Of a stretch of DNA of 64,000 nt, positions 1 to 11,132 are shown one piece after another. Under the pieces are notes generated by a model. That model worked only from the letters and a program-made list of their open reading frames with translations, did no database searches and was not told where the DNA came from. The position numbers and the translations under genes are program-made. The number at the start of each line of letters is the position of its first letter. Position 1 is the first letter of the stretch. Source of the stretch: Tretioscincus oriximinensis. Its lineage: Eukaryota; Chordata; Lepidosauria; Squamata; Gymnophthalmidae. The stretch is from contig JAJVDF010000434.1 in assembly GCA_022410635.1 (NCBI GenBank), positions 187,406-251,405 on the forward strand. Direction: 5' to 3'.

Positions 1-63
1 CAGAGTGATTATTGGATTCGTTATGATGCTAGATTCCAGGCTCCATCAAACACTATTATCATA

Positions 64-214
64 GGACCTTTCTGAACTGGCCCTTATTCTAAATTAATTC
101 TGGTGCAAATCCTGGGCAGGCCTTATCCAGAGCTTACTGTAGTCTGTACTAACATGCAAATTGCATGTCCTATTCTGGAATACCATCTAAAATGAGCCCA
201 GTGCAGAAAGGGCC
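64..214. mobile_element. Palindromic MITE, family P copy 1
   Basis: The ends are inverted: GGACCTTTCTGAACTGG at the left and, read from the right, GGCCCTTTCTGCACTGG (15/17). The inner sequence is also roughly palindromic around a TAGTCTGTACTAACATGC-like centre. It resembles the better preserved copy at 16487-16632. No open frame; presumably a non-autonomous DNA transposon. Superfamily not determined. Confidence 0.5.
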
Positions 215-1696
215 ATATACAGACTCACTTGTCCAAAAATATAACTCTGGTGTAGACTAAGAAGAAACATAGTTCCCCGTACTGTATGCTAAATCGTTAA
301 AAAAGTAATTTCCATTCAGTGATTGAGTGCCTGCATAAACATGAAGAGTGCCTGCTTCATGACTCCACACTTTAATCCAGTTAAAAAAAAGAAGACATAC
401 CTGGAACCCTCCAGAAATTGTTTGACTGAAATAGATAATAATTGCTGAGACTGAAGTTCCAACAACATCCATGACTGAAAAACCTCCAATACTTTGAATA
501 ATTATTCCCATTAGAATAGACAGGGCTCAGCTAGATAAATGATATATACTTTATTTTTAATAGTCATTCATACAATAGATACAAAACAATCTTTGCTAAT
601 ATTGATTCTTACCCATTCTAAAGGGAATGAACAGCTTCTGTTGAAGTTAAAATGTCTTACGTAATTCAATGATGTTCAAATTTAGGCCACTACAGATCAG
701 CTATTTTTCCATTTGATCTTTATACCTTGAGATGTGGTAGACAACCTTTGCCTGGGATATAACAACCCATCCCAAACTGGGATAGTTTACCATTGGAGTG
801 GAAAAGGATTTCTCACATTCATGACCCTTCTACTCCACACTCAGCCATTGTCTCCAAATATTTTTAAAGTATTGAAGGTCAAGAACCCCAGACTTGGCCA
901 GCATACAGGTGGACCCATTTCTGGTGATGCTTTCTGGAGTACCCAGCTCACAGGGACATAAAAACTCCACACCACCACCAGCTACTTCTAGTACCCAGTG
1001 TCTAGCATATAAATTCACACTTCATCCAGTGCAAACAAAATGAGACTGGGGAGGAGGCTCCTCTGCTATCTTGTAATAGCATATGGATGGCTGAGACCTA
1101 GATTACTGCCCAGAGTGAAAAGAGACTGTGAAAACACTGAATAAAAGTTCTGCCATTTCAAAATTTCTGTCTGTTATGATTTATTGCTCAACAAGAAAAG
1201 CCCCATAGGTTAAAAAAAATATTTTCCATGCTGAATTACACTGGGCCTAAACTACTCTTGGCAGACACTGCCCCCTGGTAGGTTATGACCACAGTCATTG
1301 TCCAGGTGAATATAGGCAAACAAGGGGGACTTGTTACATTTTGGAGATGAGAGAAAGGTAGGTGGCATAAGCATTCATATATATATGGTAACTCTATGTT
1401 GCATTCAGAGGAATTACAGCTAAATCTGTCTCAGAATTGTTAATGGTAGGGAAGGCATCTTTAAAGGCAGATTGGCAAATAGATACAAATACTACTGCAG
1501 TTTATGGAGTCTCGGGAAGTGCTCTTTCATGTTGGATGGATGCAGCCTTATAAGGCCTTTTTACACAAGAAATTGTCCCATGCTACAAATGATCCACACA
1601 CCCCGCCTGCCATTCCTGCCCATATTTCCTCTTAGCACACTTTATCACTTTATCTTATCAGAGCATAAAACCAAGGTGCCCCAAACAATGAGACCT
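215..1696. other. Unannotated intergenic DNA
   Basis: No recognisable gene or repeat family. A short (AT)n run lies near 1376-1388. Open frames here are short, match nothing I know and look like chance. Confidence 0.5.
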
Positions 1697-2108
1697 AGGC
1701 TGTGTGCACACGATGCTTTTCTACCTCGTTCGTAGCGCAATCAGAAAGACTCGGACACAAGTGCTAAGAGCTTTTCGGTAGTCGACCTGCAATACACACT
1801 GCTTTTTCTGGAATAAACTATTGTTCAGATATTCAGACATCATTCCGGAGAACCCCCGTAATTCTTGTAACTACGTGTGCACAAATTGGACACGAATGTT
1901 AAAACAATCAAGAACACAGAAGTTGTTACTATTAGCTGTTGCAAGTAAAAAAAAAAAATCTCACACTGCACTGTGACGAGAACAATGAGCGATGTTACGG
2001 AACTGGGGCATTGTTCACGGAATATACATGTTTGGTGTGCAAGGACACGCGATTGCTATATTCCGGATTATAGCATTGTAGCAGTTTTTAAGTCGTTGTG
2101 TGCACCTA
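1697..2108 (+). mobile_element. MITE family T, copy 1 (hAT-like ends)
   Basis: About 410 bp bounded by TAGGCTGTGTGCACACGATG at the left and, reading inward from the right, TAGGTGCACACAACGACTT. The interior, including the ACCTCG block, the ATAAACTATTGTTCAGATAT block and a poly-A stretch near 1949, aligns in reverse complement with copies at 16759-17154 and 29453-29865. No coding capacity. The TAGG-type ends suggest a hAT derivative, but no clear 8-bp target duplication was found. Confidence 0.65.
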
Positions 2109-4440
2109 ACCCTACTGACAGGTCAAGGTCGATTTCTGAATCTGACCACATCCCCCTGTAGACCCCAAAACAAAAGGGGACAATTTTCAATGGTGTTCCA
2201 GGAAGTACATTGGCCTCCAATGCCAACTCGAATGACTGTCTGATGGTGCTAAGCTGGTACAGGCTAAATGAGCTTAAACCAGACTGCATACTGTAGCCTG
2301 GCATAGTGAGTGCCTTTGATAGCAACTTTAATTTTACACATGGATAAAAATTACCTCTAGCACATTTCTAGACAGTCTTACTCTAACTTTAAAGTATCTC
2401 AGGTATATCTTAGGCAATATCTAGATTCTTTTTATTGTTATTATTCTCTGTTTACATCCCAACTTGCAGAAGTTGGTGACTATTTGTCATATGCACTACC
2501 CTGTGTGCATGATCATATATTTTAAAATATTTGCTATCTTGCCATTTCAAATGCTAGTGCAATTGTACGTATCCTGCCTGCCTGCCTGCCATTAAATTCA
2601 ATCTGCAAAATACTCCCAAGGCACACAATGACTCGCTACATTAGCTCTGTGGTGAACAGAAGAGCCAGTAATGAGATGAGTAAGTACACTTGTACTCCAT
2701 TCATCATCCTGTTTGCTTCAATATAAGTGTTCTTTTATCAGCAGTATTGGTACTGATGTCATCACACGAGACATAAATCACAGCAAATGTGACAACGTCC
2801 TATTAAGGGTCATGGTCTAAAATCATTATTGACAAATTAAAGACCACAGTTAGCCATTTTTCCCAGTGAATTCTCATTTTGAGATGTGGCTAGCACTTCA
2901 CTGAGGAATGTAGATTGAACAGTCATTTATATCCGGGAGTAGCTATGGGTATTAACACAGCAGACCTCTTACTCTTCATTTCATTAAGAATATAGGAGCA
3001 TTCAGAAAATACATGGAGCTAGGCAGTTAGAATATGAGCAAAAGACTCAAGGAAATTTATTGGGTGGCTTATAGAACGGCTTCTTTTATTAACTCTAAAT
3101 TACAATTATAATACAAGCTTATTATTTCTGCACTGGACCTTATTCTGGATTATATCTTAGATTAGGGAACTGCTATCCACATGTTAATGTAGCTAAGAAA
3201 TGCTTCAGATAGTCTTCATTAGTATATAGATGACTAGTCCCTGTTCTGAGATTTAATCCAAAATTTGGTAAAGCGTAGAAAAGACCTGGCACAAAATATG
3301 GGATTAACTTTTGACACAGATCAGAAAAGTAGGGATCACATCTACAGCCACTTTTATGATAGTTCCAGCCTAATTTCAAGAACTGAGAACAAAAATTTCC
3401 TGTCTTCTGCAGTTGCCTGGGGTATTGCAAATAGGTTGTTTCCAGGGCCATTTCTAGAGCTTGGCAAAATTGTTCAAAGCATTGAACAATTTACAAATGG
3501 GAATACTTGAGAGATCAGTGGAAAGCAGCCTTCTATTGGAACATTTTCTGGCATGATTTTCATGTTGGAAAGTATTCCAAGGGTAAGGTCGTTGGCTAGA
3601 GCATTCTTTAAGAGACATAGATCCCAAGCAGCAGCAGCTGATCTAGAAAGAATGGGTATTTTCACACTTACTTCTTTGGACTGATCTGCAGTGTCCATTC
3701 CCTGACTCTAACACAGACTCTTTGCACTATTAGCTGCAGAACAGAACAAAGGAGCCTAATGCTCAAACAAGGCTTGAACCTTCTTTGGGCATCAGTCCCC
3801 AGTTGAGCAGACCAGGCAATCGAAACCACCCTCTTCATTGCAATTGGAAGAAAACATGCCCCTTTGACCAATGATGCTGAGGGGACAGTTTGATTCTGAA
3901 TGGACCAGAAATCTGAAGAACACATGTTTGCATCTCATCTCACACTGCTCCATCATCTTTGGACTAGATGTGGAGTAACTTTCAGATGCTCCACAATAAA
4001 TATGATTTTAGAGTGTGTTAGAAACAGATGGGCTTCTTTGAACACTGCAAATAATCCGAGGTGCAACTGCTGCAGTTTACTGCACATTTGCTCACCATTG
4101 ATGCTCTGGTTCTTGCTGTACTGGTTCTTTCTCTGAATTATATCATGAAATAAGGTCTGTACTGGTCCTTTCTTTCGATATCCTGAAATAAGAGGGGAAA
4201 GTCACATTTAATGAGACCTAATTTTGACTGGGTTTTTTTCTAGAAAAAGTCTCAGTGGTTTAATATAAACTGGTAAAGTCCTTTTGAATCTTTTTTGGAA
4301 TCTTATTAATAAACGTATTAAAATATTTTTAATAAGTACTTTTTAAAAAAGTATAGTTATTTTAAAATCTTTTTGAACATTTTTAAAAATTTAATACCTT
4401 ATGAATAGTATAATGATTAGACATTTGACATATCAAAACT
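2109..4440. other. Unannotated DNA with a family P fragment
   Basis: Contains a short (CTGC)n run near 2573-2590. A fragment of the palindromic P family lies at about 3125-3205 (CTGCACTGGACCTTATTCTGG-like start, then TATCCACATG). The rest shows nothing recognisable, and the 80-90 residue frames look like chance. Confidence 0.45.
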
Positions 4441-4655
4441 AGCCAACCCAGCTATTCGAAAGCATGAATTGCAAGAAATTGCAACTGACTGCAAGTAGAT
4501 ACATGGGAACCACCAGAGCCTGGTGGGGAAGATAGAATGTAAGCCTTCAGGCAAAAATACCCTTGTAAGCGGCTTTGAAAGGTGAGAAAAGTGGGGTTTA
4601 AGAACCCAGTTCTTCTTCTTCTTCTTCTTCTTTTCCTTCTCCTTCTCCTTCTTCT
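4441..4655 (+). mobile_element. tRNA-derived SINE, 5'-truncated copy
   Basis: Matches the body and tail of the full copies at 5621-5934 and 52683-52934: AGCCAACCCAGCTATTCGAA, the AATTGCAAGAAATTGCAA block, GGTGGGGAAGATAGAATG, then TTGTAAGCGGCTTTGAAAGG. The tRNA-like head is missing. The 3' end runs into a (TTC)n microsatellite, as in the other copies. Confidence 0.8.
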
Positions 4656-4984
4656 ATCATTTCTGCATCACAGACACACAGTCTTTCTTCATAAGGTACG
4701 TACTGAGATCTTCCATATTTCACCATCAAGTCAATAAGTTCAAAATGTGCATATATAAACTGTTGCCTTAGCTGGTGAGGCATGTGGACAATTAGGTATC
4801 TTTCAAGATGGAAAATAGATTTTGAACATGCTAGCCATTTTAATTATTTTATATTAGAGGGCTTGCAATGTCATTTCGGGCATTTACGTTTGTCACTAAA
4901 TCGTTTGCAGGGAAAGCCCAATTGAGAAATTACTCCATGTATTTGGTAAACCCACGAGTAGGTGTTTTCACTCCTATATTATTC

Positions 4985-5620
4985 TTTCAACCACATTCTT
5001 GGGAGTCTACTTTCAGGCGTGGAGAATGCACGTAGCCAGAAATTGAGTATTTTTGAGTTAATGGAGCACTGAATGGCTTGAACTCCAAGTTATGCTCTAA
5101 CAGCAGATGCAGGGATGGATATAGACACCCAATATCTGTCTTCAGCCCCATTGGTATACGTTTAGCCCTGTATACAGTTAGCAAAGGGACCAGAGATACT
5201 GGGTGTCTATAGTTAAACAGGTTATATAATGAGTTCAGCCCTGCAGCAACTCTTAGCATACCAGGAGCCAGTTTTAGCGAAAATGACCCCAGGTAACAAT
5301 AAGAGCTTACTATAGAATCCCCATCAAGGCACCATTTATGTTTTGTTTTTCTCAAGTACAATCTTTACAATATATATTTACTTTCTATAGTAGCCTTCTA
5401 AGACCTACATTAGTTTGGGCAAATAACACTAAGTTGTCTGCTTAAAGTAATACGTTAACATATCTGTTCAGGAAAGTGCAGTTCCTTTGGCAGATCGTTT
5501 ACGTACAAGTTAAATAGCATAGGTGCAAGGATGCAGCCTTTTTTACCCCTCTGTAAATCTGAGTTTTGTTCATCAAAGATCCATGTGTTTCCCGTACGGA
5601 CTCTTAGATTGGTTTTGGAG
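4985..5620 (-). pseudogene. LINE reverse transcriptase remnant (minus strand)
   Basis: Reading the minus strand from about 5600 gives RGVKKGCILAPMLFNLYVND, a conserved non-LTR reverse-transcriptase block, followed by LPKEL. After stop codons, an open stretch (4987-5361) contains KHKWCLDGDSI and YLGSF, the region just after the catalytic domain in such LINEs. The YADD box is destroyed and stops and frameshifts are present, so it is dead. The same general LINE type occurs at 36386-37165. Clade not assigned. The tail of a SINE abuts its upstream edge. Confidence 0.6.
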
Positions 5621-5934
5621 TAGAAGAAGAAGAAGAAGAACTTGGTTCTTATACCCCGCTTTTCTCACCTTTCAAAGGGACTCAAAGCGGCTTACAAGGA
5701 TATATTTTGCCCGAAGGCTTCCATTCTATCTTCCCCACCAGGTTATGGTGGTTCCCATGTATCTACTTGCAGTCAGTTGCAATTTCTTGCAATTCATGCT
5801 TTCGAATAGCTGGGTTGGCTAGAGCTACAGGCTAGTGGAAGGTGCTCACCCCTCCCCACGTCCAACACAGGGCTTCGAAACCCGATCTCCCAGGCGAGAG
5901 ACGAATTCCTAAGCAACTGAGCTATCCGTGCATC
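5621..5934 (-). mobile_element. tRNA-derived SINE, near full length
   Basis: On the minus strand the head starts GATGCACGGATAGCTCAGTT (box A-like TAGCTCAGTTG), then a box B-like GGTTTCGAAGCCC. The body has AGCCAACCCAGCTATTCGAA and the AATTGCAAGAAATTGCAA block. The tail is TTGTAAGCCGCTTTGAGTCC, ending in an (AAG/CTT)n microsatellite at 5621-5643. The RNA polymerase III promoter boxes and repeated copies identify a tRNA-derived SINE. It should be mobilised by a LINE with a matching 3' end, not identified here. Confidence 0.85.
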
Positions 5935-6074
5935 TTAATCAGATGCAAAAGTCTGGGCTGTATGTTAAGTGCTTTTAGCTTATCCATACATTTCCTCTAT
6001 GTATAGAATCAAAAGCTGCACTGAAATCAATAAAAGCTGAGAAGAGCTGTCCCCGTCTGAAATAAGAACTAAGG

Positions 6075-6366
6075 GAAGGCCTGCTGAATTGGCCCACATA
6101 CCTCTGTAGGCCCAGCATACTGACTTACATAGTGACACACAAATTGCTTCTGCTCAAGTATCAGAAGAAGGCAGAACCTTCACCTCTCTCAAATTCCTGC
6201 AAATGATATTTAAAGGAATCCTGCCTCGAATTTAGGGCTTGCTACCAGCATGCCAGTGCAGGCATCACAAGTCACATCTGAAACCTGTCATACCATGTAA
6301 AGGGCAGATCCCCTATTTCTAGATACAATCCAGAATGTAAACAAGGCCCCATACAGAAAGGTCCTC
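6075..6366. repeat. Degraded LINE 3' UTR and MITE-P end
   Basis: The segment at 6075-6240 weakly resembles the LINE 3' UTR seen at 20589-20850 (GGCCTGCTGAATTGGCCCAC, then CTGCAAATGATATTTAAAGG, then ATCCTGCCTC). At 6300-6366 a P-family end is visible (CAAGGCCCCATACAGAAAGG). Both are old and diverged. Confidence 0.35.
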
Positions 6367-8706
6367 TGATTTTCTCACCTCCCCATTTTTCTCAATAAAA
6401 TGTCTGCAAGCTTTTGGAACAAGTCTGATAATTTGCTTTGCATCGTCAACAACAGCACTATAAAGTCCTGAGTTGTGTTTTCAGCCTATAAGAAAACCTA
6501 TTCTCTGTAGTTTTATAAGTTTAACCTGAGACACATTTAAGCAAGAGCAGTCATGTGTTATGTGTCTTTCCCTCTTGCCAGGCCCACACCACTGAAATTA
6601 TGAAAATTGAGATGTAAAACACATCACTATGGCCTTCCATCATCCAACCATGATGTAATGACCGTCATCTTCAGGTGTGGCAGGAAAAGGGTGGAGATGG
6701 TTAATCACAGGGCCTTTGTTTTAATATTCCTCCTCTTGAAAGCCATTATTGGCTTTTAAATCTATTAAACTCTGCAATTCTGCACACATTAGGCAATGCA
6801 ATCCTTTACAATGCTTATGCTTCATAGAACCAAATTAGACATTGTTATAACAGAAGGAGGTAAGGCTATTAACATGAAGTTATCCACTTTTATTGTTAGC
6901 TGTGTGGGCTTCATGTTGAGAGATGCTGAGAGTGAAAAGCTTAATGGAGCAAAGTGTCACTTCAGTTGGAAGGTGAATCTGAAGGTCCTGGGATCCAAGT
7001 TCTCACTTCCAGCCATTCCTTTTGTAGCCTTCACCGTGGACTGAATTTGACTTCTTCCCCTGCCACAGTCTTGCTATAATAGAGTAATTACTACCCAGTT
7101 TCTCATCTAATAAAATGGTGAATTGTTGTGACCTGTAGTTTATAGCCATGTTATGAAGCTGAAGGCACAGATGATTACATAGGACTTTGCTAGTGTTAGA
7201 ATGCTGTTAAAAGTAGGGAAAGAAATAGGGAACAATACGTTTATGTTACAGGAAAGGTTTTTAGATGAGAAAAGGTGATAATGGATGAAGTAGTAAAATC
7301 TGTCAAAGAAAAGTAAGAAAACAATACTGGGTTTCTCATAATGTCATTTTCTTACCTCTACCTGCTGGCTGTATTATTGTTGCTGTTTCAAATACCTGGA
7401 AGCTATCAAAGTATGGGAATAAAGTAAAAGAATATGAAAGGGTACTCTGCTACAGCAATACCCTCTTGCTGCCTGGCAAGGGCAATAAGAAGCTACTTGC
7501 TCTATTGCCTCTTGTGATCTGGAGGCGCCCTTTTTTCAGAACTCTTTCCTAGTCAGTATGTGAACACTTTCCTTGCTGATTCCTTTGAAACATATGCAAA
7601 AACAATTATATTTTTAGCCACATTTTGCTTAACTTGTAAACTGGTATAAAGGCCGAGTAAAGGATGGATGGATGGGTAGATGGATAACTCTTGTAACTCA
7701 GCATATCAGTATGCTAAGCAATTTGTTGTTGTTGTTGCCACCATCCCATATAGGTTTGATGTTGGACACAGTGACAAAGAAGTGGAGGGGAAAATATGCC
7801 ATCTTGTTTTGCCCCAAGGGCTATTCCAATAAACTTTTAGAGTAGCCATAACTTCTGGCCCTCTGGAACACAGCCTGAACAGAGAAAGGCCCACAAGCTT
7901 TCAGTTTTCAAAAAGCTTTACTTTTCCAAATATGTGAAATACAAACAAATAACTGGAATTCTCACCACAAAGCCTTTCTTTCAATACTTGAAGTTTCTCT
8001 TTCAGATAGTTGGTTTCTTTTCCTTGAGGTAACTTCTTATGGCTAATTTTCTGTTTTGTTAAAAGAAATTGCCCTCTCTAGATTCCTCTTAGCAAGGCTA
8101 CTCAAAACTGAAACCAGCTATTTAAAGAAACAGATATAAGAACCCAGGGATTTCCCAGAGTTCCTTTCACTCTTAAAGATGCAGAATCTGATTTCCATCC
8201 CAAAACATAAAAATATTTTAACCTTAAAAGAATCTATGGTTCAGTGCATAAAATATGCTCTTGATGCAAGACACATCTCAATTATCTTCTAGTGCTAACT
8301 AGTTTGGATCAATTTGGTTCAGTTCCATTTAGACTTGAGACAAACTTGAGAGATTCAAACTAAACTGCCACCTCTTAAATCTCCTTGTCATGAGATTTCA
8401 TTACAATTCAAAATATTTGAGGACAAGGAAGCATGTAGATCAGTATTTAATCTTCTGAGCAAGTGACACAGTGTAGAAAAATGACATCACCAGAAGTTAA
8501 CTCAGTTCATTTGATTTGTGCAGGAACTTTAGCTTTAACTTATTGGTTCCTACTATGCATATAAGGGTTGCTAGTATAAGACTTTTTATATAATATTTCA
8601 ATATGTTATTTAAGATTGATTCTTAAGGCTTTTTCACACTTAAATTCAAATCATTCCCATCCACTGGCAGGAGAGAATGTGTCCAGTCTTTCACCCAGGC
8701 AGAAGT
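6367..8706. other. Unannotated intergenic DNA
   Basis: No gene or clear repeat seen. A short GGAT-type run (ATGGATGGATGGGTAGATGG) lies near 7663-7683 and a (GTT)n run near 7724. Open frames are short and unsupported. Confidence 0.45.
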
Positions 8707-8866
8707 GTTACATAAGAGGAGCCCTGCTGAATGGGGCCAGAGCCCATCTATTCCTGCATTCTATCTCACACAGTGGCCTACCAATTGCACCTTGGCAGTC
8801 TGAAACAGAAGAAGGCAAACTGAGACCTTCGGGTATAGGGCGGGGTATAAGTATAAATAATAAATA
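8707..8866. repeat. LINE 3' UTR joined to an L2-type tail
   Basis: 8707-8812 resembles the minus-strand CR1-superclade LINE 3' UTR (CCAGAGCCCATCT, CATTCTATCTCACACAGTGG). It switches at about 8818 to a plus-strand L2-type terminus (GAGACCTTCGGGTATAGGGC, then AATAAATAAA). The abrupt switch suggests one truncated insertion inside or next to another. Confidence 0.5.
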
Positions 8867-9303
8867 AACTCACCACCTGTTCCCAATTCACTGCATATGG
8901 GAGTCGGGTTCTTATTCCTTGCCCAGGAACAAAAAGTGTGAATGCTGAATTCTAGTTCTCCATGGCTTTTCTCTCCTCCTTACTGCAATTAGGTGAAAAC
9001 ATGTCATGTGATGTGTATAATACAGTAAGGCTAGAATACAGCATTCATACTGCCTGCAAGGATTTTACCAAGGCACAAAAATGTTTGTGGTTACTTAAAA
9101 ACAGACCACACAAAGTGCGCTTAAGCTGAATTTAATAACACTTTTGGAGTTATTGGGGAATAGTGAAGCAATTAGCAACTGTTCCCCAGTCCAAAAAATG
9201 AAATGGCTATAGTGATCCAATCTTAATACTAAGACTTGTGTGATTCTGGGAAACATCATGGAACTACCTACAAAGTAATTAGATTTTACAAATTTGGCAA
9301 ACT

Positions 9304-9655
9304 ATGGGTGCACTCATAGACTGTCTTCCCTTGAAAACGGAGGTAGCTTCTGGCAGGGCATGTGGAAGATGCAACTCCTTTAGATATCAACCTGCCCAAG
9401 CCTTAAGAGGAAGCCCTACGAAGAGGGTGGGAACCAGGGATAGGGCATTCTCCATGGCAGCTCCCAGACTATGGAACAGTCTTCCCCATAATCACCATCT
9501 CTGTATGCATTCAGAAACACACCTCTTTAACCTGGCCTAAAAAACCTGCTCTCCCTTCCCTTCAGGTATTATTGATTTAATATGGCAATCTTTGTTTTTA
9601 TTGTTAGGTGCCCTGGTATTGATTGTTATAGAAATGTAAATAAATAAATAAAATA
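9304..9655 (+). pseudogene. L2 LINE 3' end (ORF2 C-terminus and tail)
   Basis: The frame at 9304-9540 encodes TRDRAFSMAAPRLWNSLP and ends ETHLFNLA. These are the conserved C-terminal residues of vertebrate L2-type ORF2 proteins, just after the reverse transcriptase. A short 3' UTR and an (AAAT)n tail (9635-9655) follow, as expected of an L2 3' terminus. The rest of the element is absent, so this is a 5'-truncated insertion. The L2 copy at 37166-37559 has the same block. Confidence 0.75.
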
Positions 9656-9717
9656 AAAATTATACTTTCCCATCTCTGCTTTTGGCATTCTTCCAAATGA
9701 TGATCAAAAGGCCCTCT

Positions 9718-9962
9718 GTTGAGAATGGAATATAGTTATATAGTTGAAAGTGATCTCCCAGGTCATCAGGTCCTACCTATGCTCAATGCAGCATACAGTA
9801 AACGATCTCAAATAGATGGCTATTCGTGTGGCAATGTATTCCACTGGTTAATTACCATTAATGTCAGAATGTTTTTTCTGACATCTTTACAGTTTTATCT
9901 TGCTACTCCTAGTATTTTCCCATGTGCCACTGAGAATAGGGTTGACCCCTATTTTTGATATT
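9718..9962 (-). mobile_element. CR1 LINE 3' fragment
   Basis: Minus-strand match to the C-terminal/3' region of CR1, comparable to 50640-50960. Shared landmarks on the plus strand are TCCCAGGTCATCAGGTCCTA, CAATGTATTCCACTGGTTAA, GTCAGAATGTTTTTTCTGA and TGCCACTGAGAATAGGGTTG. It is diverged and ends where a perfect hairpin begins. Confidence 0.6.
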
Positions 9963-10030
9963 TGTGGAAAGGCTAACAAAACAATAGCACTTTGTGTCCA
10001 AAGTGCTATTGTTTTGTTAGCCTTTCCACA
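9963..10030. repeat. Perfect 31-bp-arm hairpin
   Basis: Arms 9963-9993 and 10000-10030 are exact reverse complements (31/31; TGTGGAAAGGCTAACAAAAC and onward) around the 6-nt loop GTGTCC. It sits at the edge of a decayed CR1 fragment. It could be a small MITE or a foldback event. No small-RNA evidence. Confidence 0.9.
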
Positions 10031-10837
10031 ATTTCACCTAGTAATGAGGCAGTACAATTGCTGCTCCTATCAGTAGAAATATGGCAGTAGAAGGTCATCT
10101 CCAATGGTAAGTGGAGACTGAGCACAAACAAATGCATATTCCTTATGAAGCCACAAATACAATCCCATACAATTTACTCAAGTTGCCACAAAGGAAATAT
10201 AGATAGTCTAGGCAGCTTGAACAATGTTTGTACAAATGCCATCTAATGTCTTTGGAGATTAATTCAATCTTAGCTTCAGCAGCACATCTGATTGTGCATT
10301 TTCTCAGAAATCTCACTGTGCTCCTTGAGGATGATTCTCAGGGAAACGTACTTAGGACTAAATGTTTTGTTTTCTCACTGATACTTAATGGGCTGATCAC
10401 TGCTGAAACAGATTATATGTCTGTACTGGCTTTGTCAGCTTGACATATGACCTGTTCTTTTCAATCGTGATTCCACTATATAATTTCACTAGAACAACCT
10501 GTTTTCCTGGTGCCTGGACTGTGGTGCTTATATCCAAAAGTGATGCCAAGTAAAGAATGTATTACTTTAAGTAAATCCAAATTTTACAATTTTAGCCTAT
10601 ATGGTGCACACATGGATTGTTAGAGTTCTTGAGATATGCTTAGGAAGCAAAAATCTACACATAGAAAATTCCAACAATTTATCACATCAGTCCTGATACA
10701 TGTGACTACTCAGAAGATGGAATTTCTTGATCCTCTAGGCCTGCATGTCTAGAACAGCAAACTAGTGTTCAAAAAAATCGGGGGTTAGAATAACAAAAAA
10801 GGATATCTTCCTTAATTTCTTCAGAACATTCAATAGA
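10031..10837. other. Unannotated intergenic DNA
   Basis: No recognisable coding or repeat feature. Confidence 0.4.
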
Positions 10838-11132
10838 AAAAGAAGTGGGTTTTTATACCTGCTTTTCTCACCCTGAAGGTACTCAAAGTGGCTTACAAAG
10901 TTATTTTTCACTCAAAGGTTTACATTTTATCTTCTTCACCAGGCTGTGGTGGTTCCCATTTATCTAGTTGCAGTCAGTTACAATTTCTTACAATTCTTTC
11001 TTTTAGGTAGCTGGATTGGCTAGAGCTACAAGCTAGTAGAAGGTGCTCACCCCACCCCACGTCCGACACAGGGCTTCGAAACCCCATCTCCGAAATGAGA
11101 GGCTGTCTCCTTAGCAACTGCGCCATTCGTGC
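10838..11132 (-). mobile_element. tRNA-derived SINE, near full length
   Basis: Minus-strand copy of the SINE at 5621-5934. It has the head GGCACGAATGGCGCAGTTGC, the box B-like GGTTTCGAAGCCC, the body AGCCAATCCAGCTACC and the tail GTAAGCCACTTTGAGTACC. The AAAAAGAAG tail lies at about 10838. More diverged than the other copies. Confidence 0.8.

Noticed and set aside
3265..3510. 81-residue frame starting MVKRRKDLAQ
   Set aside because: No recognised signature, and an opposite-strand frame of similar length overlaps it.
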